Source of the DNA: Bdellovibrionales bacterium
Lineage (GTDB): Bacteria > Bdellovibrionota > JAFGOL01
DNA: 7,134 nt
Reading direction: 5' to 3'
Assembly (NCBI GenBank): GCA_022707945.1
Contig: JAKIZQ010000055.1
Coordinates: 390 to 7,523 of the forward strand
Numbering within the stretch: position 1 is the stretch's first letter; every line of letters begins with the position of its first letter. This document shows positions 1 through 5,704 of this stretch, in pieces. The notes under the pieces were generated by a model. It had not been told where the DNA came from. It made no database searches and saw only the letters and a list, made by a program, of their open reading frames with translations. The position numbers and the translations under genes are program-made.

Positions 1-667
1 AAGACCGAAGGATCTTATTATAAAGATGCCTAGAGGTAATTCTTTTTATCACTACATAAAGACCAAGGAACAAGATGCTGCGTGGACCTCATATTTTGAT
101 TTTGGTGCTAGAAACATACGCTTAAGTGCTATTATTCAGTTGGGCTTTGGGTTCTTAAAAGGGTTTTTCTTTGATCAAATGAGGAATAATAGAGGTCTTG
201 GATATATAGTCGAATCAAGACTTGATTTTTTTGAACATGTTCTTGGTATTTCTTTTACTGTTGTTTCCAACAAGGTTCATGCTTCAAAGATATCTAAAGA
301 AGCAGGAGTCGTTTTTAATGATTTTATAGACTACATGTTACTACTTAATGACGAAGATCTTGAGCGTTCAAGAGCTTCATTGATAGCGAGTGTTTCAAAA
401 CAGAACAGAACCATAGAAGAATGGATGACAGACGTGGTCCTTACCTCTGTCGTTAATGGTGACCCTGATTATGCTACTAAACTTTGTGAACATATAAGTA
501 AGATCACCAAAGAAGAACTTTGTGATGTTTTCAGTCAGAATCTTTGTGGAGAGAATAGGGCTTCGATAAATGTTTATGCAGACACTGAGTTTGATGAAAA
601 AGAGGTAAGTGGAATCGCTATAGTAGATTCTAAATCTTATAAGAATAGTTCAAATGTATATCAATAG
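1..667 (+). CDS. M16 family (insulysin/pitrilysin-like) metallopeptidase, C-terminal fragment
   Basis: This is the C-terminal end of a zinc metallopeptidase of the M16 family; the 5' part lies outside the window. The reading frame is open from base 2 to the TAG at 665-667, about 221 codons, so the ATG at 26 is internal rather than a start. The visible part matches the last M16 domain of insulysin. The block at about 170-210 (FFDQMRNNRGLGYIV) corresponds to the insulysin segment containing LRTKEQLGYIV, and it keeps the Arg (bases 182-184) and the Tyr seven residues later that in insulysin contact the substrate. The zinc-binding HxxEH motif belongs to the N-terminal half and cannot be checked here. 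These enzymes have four M16 domains in one chain of about 900-1000 residues and degrade peptides inside a closed chamber. The last 7 bases overlap the end of the convergent gene on the other strand. Family assignment is fairly secure; substrate and location are unknown. Confidence 0.85.
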   Translation, partial: RPKDLIIKMPRGNSFYHYIKTKEQDAAWTSYFDFGARNIRLSAIIQLGFGFLKGFFFDQMRNNRGLGYIVESRLDFFEHVLGISFTVVSNKVHASKISKEAGVVFNDFIDYMLLLNDEDLERSRASLIASVSKQNRTIEEWMTDVVLTSVVNGDPDYATKLCEHISKITKEELCDVFSQNLCGENRASINVYADTEFDEKEVSGIAIVDSKSYKNSSNVYQ

Positions 668-1371
668 GTTTGGATGTTGTTTTGGTTAGCTAGCTCTTTT
701 GCTTTTTCGACATCTATACTTTTATATGAATTCAGGAGCGATATTTGAACATCCTTTGGTGCTGTTTTTATCTGGCTGTTGATAAGATTAAAGCACAGCT
801 CTTTATCATTAGCTGTTCTACAGTAAGTATCAAAAACTATGATAGGTGTTTTTCTTGTTTGGTAATTAACAGAGTTGCCAGCTTTATACATTGTGTCTTT
901 GAATGCCTTATCCAAAAAACCAAGTTTTTCTGCTCTATCAACATTTAACATAGAAGAGAATTGAAGCAGAAATTGTTTTTGTAATTCCATCTCGTGAGGA
1001 AGAGAAAGACAGCCTTTTTTTATTTCTTCAAAAGATTGATTTGGAGTTTCATACAATTTTTTTATCTCAAGGTGTGCTTCTTTTCCTCTATCAGAATCAG
1101 GATTGTCTAGCTCTGTATATAGTTCCAATATTTTTTTTATACTCTTTCCAGCATTTGAGTCAGAGAATAGTTCTTCTGGCTGTACTTGTTCAGTATTTTG
1201 TTCTTCCTCATTTTGTGTTTGAACATCTTTTATACTTTCATCTAATTCTTCGGTCGATTCATTACTTTTATTTTCTGCTATTGTTGTTTCTTGAGTGTTT
1301 GGACTTTTGTATATTAAGTATATAGAGAATAATATAGCCAGACCTATTATTATATAGGAATAACGTTTCAT
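661..1371 (-). CDS. Membrane-anchored protein of unknown function with acidic linker
   Basis: I do not recognise the family of this 236-residue protein. It starts with a short basic end (MKRYSY) and one hydrophobic segment at about residues 6-21, a likely uncleaved N-terminal anchor or signal. Residues 25-70 form an acidic, Glu/Gln/Asn/Thr-rich low-complexity linker. Residues 75-236 look helical and polar, with Cys at 121, 184 and 193. The likely layout is a globular domain held away from the inner membrane by a flexible spacer, on the outer face; this is inferred. The start at 1371 is supported by a GGGGAG ribosome binding site 5 bases upstream. The gene follows the C39-like lipoprotein gene by only 12 bases on the same strand, so the two are very likely co-transcribed and may work together in the envelope. 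Its stop (TGA) lies inside the end of the M16 gene, and no terminator hairpin is visible there. Confidence 0.8.
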   Translation of the reverse strand: MKRYSYIIIGLAILFSIYLIYKSPNTQETTIAENKSNESTEELDESIKDVQTQNEEEQNTEQVQPEELFSDSNAGKSIKKILELYTELDNPDSDRGKEAHLEIKKLYETPNQSFEEIKKGCLSLPHEMELQKQFLLQFSSMLNVDRAEKLGFLDKAFKDTMYKAGNSVNYQTRKTPIIVFDTYCRTANDKELCFNLINSQIKTAPKDVQISLLNSYKSIDVEKAKELANQNNIQTY

Positions 1372-1383
1372 TGTGTCTCCCCA

Positions 1384-2424
1384 TTAAGGTGTTATGCCAG
1401 AAACAGCAGCTATTAATTTGAAATAATAGTTATTAGAGCTTTCTTCTCCAGGATTTGCCACTAAAAAAGCCACACTGCCATTAAATCCAGAAGGTAATTG
1501 TTTTATTTTTATATATCTAACACAAGCTCCGTCTAGGGACTTTACGACACAAAGTGGTTCATCCTCTGTTGCTTTTAATATCTTATAATATTTAATACCA
1601 TATATTGGATCATGGAACTTAAAGGTTATATCGCTCTCTTGTGCCTCGAACCCTTTCATAGCTATATAGTGCCCATTTGGTCCACTTATATTATTTATTG
1701 ATATGTCTAGAAGTTCAGCTCCGTTATATGTAGAGCTGGTTTTTTCCTCTATAGGATATTCAAGATATAGTATTGAATAAGCCCATGGATGAGAGTTGTT
1801 CAACGCCTGATTCCCGCTGGCAAAAGTACATTGATCTATATCGTTAGGGAATACGTTGCTCTGATAATCTTTTGCGCTAGTACCATTAACGTTGTTTAAT
1901 TCTGTGGCTCTTTCTTCAAAGAACATCGCTGTTTCTAGAGCAGTTACTTTTTTTGGATTATTAGTCCAAGAAGCGTTTATTAACTCATTGGCAACAGAAA
2001 GCATTTGTCTACAATCTTTGTTGTTGGAACAATACCCTGTTGATGATCCAGTTGGATCTGAACTTGAAGTTATAGATGAATATAGATTCAACCAGCCTGT
2101 CATAGTTCCCTGAGTAGTGCTTATTAAACTATCTGTTATCATTTTTACTGCTGTAGGCCCGCAAGCTATGTTTGAACCCGGAACATTAAAGCCTAATTGT
2201 AACAAAAGAGGCATGTTTGGTATTTCGCAGGAGCCTTCAAACTCACATATTTCAAAATTTGTATCAGCTGCATATGTGTCCGTAGTGGAGTATCCAGGGC
2301 ATACTTTTTCTAGACAGGAACTTGAATTACAGGAGAGGTCATTTTGTTTGGCCTTTTTATCAAAACATGAGCTGGTCAGCGAGATGATTATAACTAAAAT
2401 TAATATTCTCATGTTTACAAACAT
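1384..2424 (-). CDS. Predicted lipoprotein with C39-like cysteine peptidase domain
   Basis: The 346-residue product has an N-terminal hydrophobic segment ending in LTSSC (residues 16-20). This reads as a lipoprotein signal with Cys20 as the lipidated residue, although Thr rather than Leu at -3 makes the lipobox imperfect. The body looks like a papain-fold protease of the C39-like type: Gln76 in MPLLLQ (oxyanion hole), Cys88 in the block IACGPTAVKM, His252 in GHYIAMKGFE and Asp272 in FHDPIYG are in the expected order. Eleven further Cys (including 32, 37, 42, 60, 66, 132, 138, 199, 292 and 301) suggest disulfides in an oxidising compartment. Whether it cleaves a protein, matures a peptide or acts otherwise is unknown; bona fide C39 proteases process double-glycine leaders, but no transporter or precursor peptide is seen here. 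The start at 2424 has AGGAG 9 bases upstream; the next ATG (codon 5) is too far from it. It is the first gene of a two-gene operon with a strong promoter. Confidence 0.82.
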   Translation of the reverse strand: MFVNMRILILVIIISLTSSCFDKKAKQNDLSCNSSSCLEKVCPGYSTTDTYAADTNFEICEFEGSCEIPNMPLLLQLGFNVPGSNIACGPTAVKMITDSLISTTQGTMTGWLNLYSSITSSSDPTGSSTGYCSNNKDCRQMLSVANELINASWTNNPKKVTALETAMFFEERATELNNVNGTSAKDYQSNVFPNDIDQCTFASGNQALNNSHPWAYSILYLEYPIEEKTSSTYNGAELLDISINNISGPNGHYIAMKGFEAQESDITFKFHDPIYGIKYYKILKATEDEPLCVVKSLDGACVRYIKIKQLPSGFNGSVAFLVANPGEESSNNYYFKLIAAVSGITP

Positions 2425-2440
2425 AGAAATTAACTCCTTA

Positions 2441-2476
2441 TTAGTTCATTATACAACATTTAGAGTTATAAGTCAA
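2441..2476 (-). promoter_or_regulatory. Near-consensus sigma-70 promoter of the lipoprotein operon
   Basis: Read on the minus strand, TTGACT (2476-2471) is followed after exactly 17 bases by a perfect TATAAT (2453-2448). Transcription should start near 2441, leaving a leader of about 16 bases that holds AGGAG before the ATG at 2424. An AT-rich dyad with arms CAATAA and TTATTG (2474-2489) overlaps the -35 edge; it may be chance in such AT-rich DNA. Confidence 0.8.
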
Positions 2477-2516
2477 TAATTATTTATTGGAATTTTTTTA
2501 GATTAGACAAAATATC

Positions 2517-2534
2517 TATAATTATTGTATAAGG
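2517..2534 (+). promoter_or_regulatory. Possible -10 element and ribosome binding site of the small helical protein gene
   Basis: A perfect TATAAT lies at 2517-2522, with AAGG at 2531-2534, 7 bases before the ATG at 2542. No good -35 is present: at 17 bases spacing there is only a T-run, and TTGGAA at 2487-2492 is too far. An alternative pairing, TAGACA (2504-2509) with TATAAG (2528-2533) at 18 bases, would give an almost leaderless transcript. This is weak support in AT-rich sequence. Confidence 0.35.
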
Positions 2535-2541
2535 CTAGACT

Positions 2542-2802
2542 ATGAAGAATACCAAACAAATAGTGGCAGATGTTTTTGATGTCCTAAAAAGATCCACTTT
2601 AGTGGCAAAACTTATGATGAAAAGATCTATTATGGAAAGGACAAGAAAATATAAATTTCAAAGACTTGGGGAGTTAACGTATTCTTTGTATAAGACAGGA
2701 CTTATAAAGCATGAATCACTTTCTGAATTAGTTCTTGATATAGACGAAGTAAATAAAGAGATAAGGGCTTCTTCTGGAGAGATGGATAACTTTATCCGCT
2801 AA
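2542..2802 (+). CDS. Small basic helical protein of unknown function
   Basis: The 86-residue product is not a family I recognise. It has no signal peptide or membrane segment and should be cytoplasmic. The first half is basic (residues 16-41 rich in Lys and Arg). Residues 38-75 have a helical, heptad-like pattern: LGELTYSLYKTGLI, then SLSELVLDIDEVNKEI. This is the style of short coiled-coil proteins in which a G-x-I turn separates two helices. The ATG at 2542 has a weak AAGG site 7 bases upstream. The gene is divergent from the lipoprotein operon (117 bases between starts) and convergent with the PspF-like regulator gene, ending only 6 bases from its stop. It is probably real: it fills the space between two well-supported genes with no stop and is flanked by plausible signals. 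Its coding status remains less certain than that of its neighbours. Confidence 0.65.
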   Translation: MKNTKQIVADVFDVLKRSTLVAKLMMKRSIMERTRKYKFQRLGELTYSLYKTGLIKHESLSELVLDIDEVNKEIRASSGEMDNFIR

Positions 2803-2808
2803 CTGTTC

Positions 2809-3798
2809 TTATATCCAACCTTCTTTTTCGTACTTATTTAACTTGTTGTACAGCGTCTTTAATGTTACGCCAAGGGCTGTAGATGTTTTGCTTTTATTCC
2901 CATTGAAGTATTGCAAAGAACTAAGTATGTGTTCTCTTTCTATATCGTCTAGTTTTTGAGGGAAAGAGCTGGAACCAAGACCAGTATTCCTTGCCATAAT
3001 TCGTATTTCAGAGGGGATTTCATTTACACTTATAGATGGTTTTTTATTACTTTCATATGGTAGGTTAACTTTTATTCTCTCTAAACAATTAAATAATTCC
3101 CTTACATTGCCCGGCCATGGATAACTTAAGAAAACTTCCATAGCTTCTTGCTGTACTTCTTTTACGGAGTTCCCTAGATACTCTTTTACTAGTACAGTTA
3201 TCTCCTCTCTTCTTTTTCTTAGAGGAGGCATTCTTAGCACTATGGTGTTGAGTCTATAAAAAAGATCTTCTCTCAAAGAGTTGTTCCTTATTTCATTCTC
3301 TAGTTTTTTGTTTGTAGAAGATATTATTCTTACGTTGGAATTCATAGTGTTAGAACTTCCAACCTTGCTGAATTCACCACTTTGAGCGAACCTTAGCAAT
3401 TTGGCTTGCATAGATGGACTTAAGGCAGTTATTTCATCGAGGTAGATGGTTCCGCCATTTGCCTTTTCAACATATCCTGTTTTATCGCCTATTGCTCCAG
3501 TGAAACTTCCTTTTATATGTCCAAACAAGTCGCTGTCAAATAACTCTTCTGTTAATGATGCACAATTTATTATTACAAAAGGTTTAGATGCACGGTTACT
3601 TCTTTTGTGAATTTCTCTTGCTATAAGTTCTTTTCCTGTTCCTGTTTCTCCAGTTACAATGACATTAATATTGCTTTTTGATATTCTGTTCACGATGTCT
3701 ATGATGCTTTTCATTTCTTCGCTTTCGTAGACTAGTCTACTTGTAACCTGTGATTGGTTCATAGAAGGGTTGTTGGCTTTAATTGTTTCAAGGTTCAT
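2809..3798 (-). CDS. Sigma-54-dependent transcriptional activator without a receiver domain (PspF-like)
   Basis: This 329-residue protein is a bacterial enhancer-binding protein: an AAA+ ATPase that remodels RNA polymerase holding sigma-54, followed by a Fis-type helix-turn-helix. It shows Walker A GETGTGKE (50-57), switch Asn78 in INCASL, the sigma-54 contact loop GSFTGA (97-102; Ser replaces the usual Ala but Thr100 is kept), Walker B YLDEI with Asp121 and Glu122, Arg fingers 176 and 182 in LREDLFYRLN, and sensor II Arg233 in WPGNVREL. The DNA-binding helices are at about 283-322 (NKSKTSTALGVTLKTLYNKL). Only about 24 residues precede the AAA+ domain, and an in-frame TAA lies 33 bases before the ATG, so no receiver or sensor domain has been missed. 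As with PspF, control must come from a partner or from expression level. A GGGGGAGG site stands 9-10 bases before the start. It lies 100 bases downstream of the transporter gene on the same strand. Confidence 0.93.
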   Translation of the reverse strand: MNLETIKANNPSMNQSQVTSRLVYESEEMKSIIDIVNRISKSNINVIVTGETGTGKELIAREIHKRSNRASKPFVIINCASLTEELFDSDLFGHIKGSFTGAIGDKTGYVEKANGGTIYLDEITALSPSMQAKLLRFAQSGEFSKVGSSNTMNSNVRIISSTNKKLENEIRNNSLREDLFYRLNTIVLRMPPLRKRREEITVLVKEYLGNSVKEVQQEAMEVFLSYPWPGNVRELFNCLERIKVNLPYESNKKPSISVNEIPSEIRIMARNTGLGSSSFPQKLDDIEREHILSSLQYFNGNKSKTSTALGVTLKTLYNKLNKYEKEGWI

Positions 3799-3816
3799 AT
3801 TATAATCGCCTCCCCC

Positions 3817-3838
3817 AAAGCACTTTTATATGTGCTTT
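3817..3838. repeat. Inverted repeat upstream of the PspF-like regulator gene, possible operator
   Basis: Perfect 7-base arms AAAGCAC (3817-3823) and GTGCTTT (3832-3838) are separated by 8 bases. On the minus strand the spacer contains TATAAA (3830-3825), which could be the -10 of the regulator gene, paired with TTGTCT (3855-3850) at a rather long 19 bases. The dyad sits just upstream of the GGGGGAGG ribosome binding site. It lacks a following T-run on either strand, so an operator is more likely than a terminator; a hairpin in the leader RNA is also possible. Confidence 0.5.
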
Positions 3839-3898
3839 AAATCTAAATAAGACAATGTAATATTTATACAGACGGAAATCCTAAAAGCAAGTGATAAT

Positions 3899-5575
3899 TT
3901 ATAGTTTTTTATATTTTTTCATTATTGCTACAGAGCCAATACTTAATAACAATATTCCGACATAACAATAAGTTGGTGCAACACCAAGTCCATACAATAA
4001 GAAACCCAGCACAGCAGCTATAAATGTTGCCATCATTACATATTTTATCTGTTTTAGTACATGGCTACTTGGATTTACACCAAAAAGAGCACTACTTATT
4101 ATGGAACTAGGCGAGTATGGGCACAGGAGTTCACCTATTAATGCTCCTTCTAGTATGCAAATACTTACTGCGCTCATATCTATTGAGCCAAGATCAAGTC
4201 CTATTAATGGAGTGAATGATGTAAGCAGTAAATATGAAGAAGCGACAAAACCTCCCATTATAGACGATGATATTATTGAAGAGACAAATAACAACATAAA
4301 GAATAGTGGACTTTGAATATCTGTAATAAAGAAGCTTATCATAAAATGTATGGCGCCTGTATCACGAAGTACTTTTTCTAAAGAGTAAGCTAACACGACG
4401 TAAACCATAAACTTTAAAGAATACTTTAATGTATTAAATGCTAGTTTGCAGATGTCCTTCAGGGAGAGTATCCCGTGTTTTGTGGAGTAATATATTGCAG
4501 GTAGTATTGCACTAAGACCAGATATTAATAATACATTATTGAGTCTGAAGCCAAGAAAGATCAACGGTATAGGTAGTATTGAAGCTATTATTACAGCGTA
4601 TGGAATCATCTTTATTTTTTTAAGATCCGGATCTGATTCTGAATAAAGAATATGACGAACAGCTTTTTTACTCCATAAAATGTATAAGAAGGACACTGTC
4701 AGTAGTGCTAGTGAGGTAAAGTGAAAATATATTGAGTTGCCCTGTATATAAAAGAACATTAAAGGAGAGAATATTAATAAAGGCTGTATTGCTAATCCTA
4801 TTGTTTGAAAAGTTGACTCGGTGTTGTGTGACGGTCTGTCTTTGTTAATAGCTTTGAAATACCAATTACCAAAGCTTGAAAATATATATGGATGGTAAGC
4901 TGTAAAGATCAAAGGGATGTATTTTAATGGTGATTTTTCTTCTGCGATAGTGCGTAGCGCACCAGCTTTGTTCATTACCCTTATACATAGTAGTATAAGG
5001 TAAAAGAAAATGGCCAGTTTTATACCCTTAAAGCCATATGGTATATATTTAAAGATTAAGTCATGTAGGCCCATGGTAAAGGAATTGGCGGCATTTATAG
5101 TTGCACCCACCCATATTCCTGTTAACAAACATGCAACTGGGTTCAAAGTTATTAAAGATCCAAAAAAAGCGATGAACCCAGGTATTATACTTTTTGCCTT
5201 TATTTGTTCTGCTTGTAGAAGTTTTTGTTCCATTATTTGATTGGTGCTTTTTTCTGTTATGGAGAATTCCACGACGTTATTACCATCTAGCTCAGAGAAT
5301 TTGGTGTTTAAAACGTAAGTGTTCATTACGTGAGGAGCGTTCTTTTGATTAAACATCTCAATATGTTGTTTTAGTCTTTCTTCATGCAAACTATTGCTGT
5401 TCTCATACTCAACATGATCACCTTTTTTTGCTATTTCATTTAAGACGCTGTATATTTCTGACCATATCCTGTCAGCAGATTTTAATTTAAGGTAATAATT
5501 GTCTTTGCCATAAAGGGCCAGAAAGACGAGCAAGACGATTAATATTGATCCTAATATTATCCTTAACCTTTTCAT
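3899..5575 (-). CDS. NhaC-like ion transporter family membrane protein with N-terminal extracytoplasmic domain
   Basis: The 558-residue product is a polytopic inner-membrane protein resembling Na+/H+ antiporters of the NhaC-like (ion transporter superfamily) type. Evidence is the block at 131-175 (PGFIAFFGSLITLNP, then GIWVGATINA), the segment IRVMNKAGALRTIAE (198-212), SIMGGFVASSYLLLTSF (438-454) and the C-terminal signature GELLCPYSPSSIISS (481-495). About ten or more hydrophobic segments follow residue 130. Two things are odd. First, residues 1-130 form an extra module: one membrane anchor (about 5-22) and about 100 polar residues likely outside the cytoplasm. Second, the signature, usually like SPxSDTT, reads CPYSPSS and has lost its Asp; the region around 230-270 also lacks the acidic residues I expect there. 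Sodium/proton exchange is therefore not assured. No clear ribosome binding site precedes the ATG at 5575. The gene is divergent from the response regulator and upstream of the PspF-like gene, with no terminator seen between. Confidence 0.75.
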   Translation of the reverse strand: MKRLRIILGSILIVLLVFLALYGKDNYYLKLKSADRIWSEIYSVLNEIAKKGDHVEYENSNSLHEERLKQHIEMFNQKNAPHVMNTYVLNTKFSELDGNNVVEFSITEKSTNQIMEQKLLQAEQIKAKSIIPGFIAFFGSLITLNPVACLLTGIWVGATINAANSFTMGLHDLIFKYIPYGFKGIKLAIFFYLILLCIRVMNKAGALRTIAEEKSPLKYIPLIFTAYHPYIFSSFGNWYFKAINKDRPSHNTESTFQTIGLAIQPLLIFSPLMFFYIQGNSIYFHFTSLALLTVSFLYILWSKKAVRHILYSESDPDLKKIKMIPYAVIIASILPIPLIFLGFRLNNVLLISGLSAILPAIYYSTKHGILSLKDICKLAFNTLKYSLKFMVYVVLAYSLEKVLRDTGAIHFMISFFITDIQSPLFFMLLFVSSIISSSIMGGFVASSYLLLTSFTPLIGLDLGSIDMSAVSICILEGALIGELLCPYSPSSIISSALFGVNPSSHVLKQIKYVMMATFIAAVLGFLLYGLGVAPTYCYVGILLLSIGSVAIMKKYKKL

Positions 5576-5609
5576 TAAAGCATACTTACTGCAAAAATCG
5601 TTTTAAGAT

Positions 5610-5630
5610 AAGTACTTTCTGGTAGTACCA
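5610..5630. repeat. Two adjacent palindromes in the divergent intergenic region
   Basis: AAGTACTT (5610-5617) is a perfect 8-base palindrome. Two bases on, TGGTAGTACCA (5620-5630) has perfect 5-base arms around a central G. They lie between the transporter start (5575) and the -35 of the response regulator promoter (5636), a natural place for regulator binding to control either gene. Function is inferred from symmetry and position only. Confidence 0.4.
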
Positions 5631-5635
5631 AAAAA

Positions 5636-5664
5636 TTGACAGGTAGCCTAAGCAAGTATACACT
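5636..5664 (+). promoter_or_regulatory. Sigma-70-type promoter of the response regulator gene
   Basis: A perfect TTGACA (5636-5641) is followed after 17 bases by TACACT (5659-5664), four of six matches to the -10 consensus. Transcription would begin near 5671, giving a leader of about 34 bases. A TATAAT at 5679-5684 has no matching -35 (GTATAC at 17 bases). There is no GG-N10-GC sigma-54 element in this intergenic region. Confidence 0.6.
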
Positions 5665-5672
5665 TTAAGTGT
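5660..5672. repeat. Palindrome overlapping the -10 of the response regulator promoter, possible operator
   Basis: ACACTT and AAGTGT form perfect 6-base arms around a central T. The site covers the end of the -10 hexamer and the expected transcription start, so a bound protein would block the promoter. An AAGTAT half-site at 5654-5659 directly abuts it, giving three alternating half-sites. The AAGTG core also occurs in the dyad at 3817-3838 in front of the other regulator gene. The binding protein is unknown; the response regulator itself is the simplest candidate. Confidence 0.45.
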
Positions 5673-5704
5673 GGGGTTTATAATATAAAAAAGGGGGTGG
5701 GGTT

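Noticed and set aside
26..28. ATG at 26 as the start of the M16 gene
   Set aside because: The frame is open upstream to the window edge, there is no ribosome binding site, and the protein begins in the middle of a conserved domain.
1041..1325. Hydrophobic open plus-strand frame opposite the membrane-anchored protein gene
   Set aside because: The hydrophobic translation is what the antisense of a Glu/Gln/Lys-rich stretch produces; no start signal seen.
2117..2479. Open plus-strand frame of 120 codons opposite the lipoprotein gene
   Set aside because: It is antisense to the catalytic Cys region and signal peptide of a well-supported gene and runs through that gene's promoter.
2474..2489. AT-rich dyad (CAATAA/TTATTG) as an operator
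   Set aside because: It consists almost only of A and T in AT-rich DNA, where such symmetry is common by chance; noted only alongside the promoter.
3817..3838. Inverted repeat as a rho-independent terminator for the transporter gene
   Set aside because: On the minus strand it is followed by a G-run and not by a T-run, and on the plus strand by mixed AT sequence; the stem is only 7 bases with an 8-base loop.
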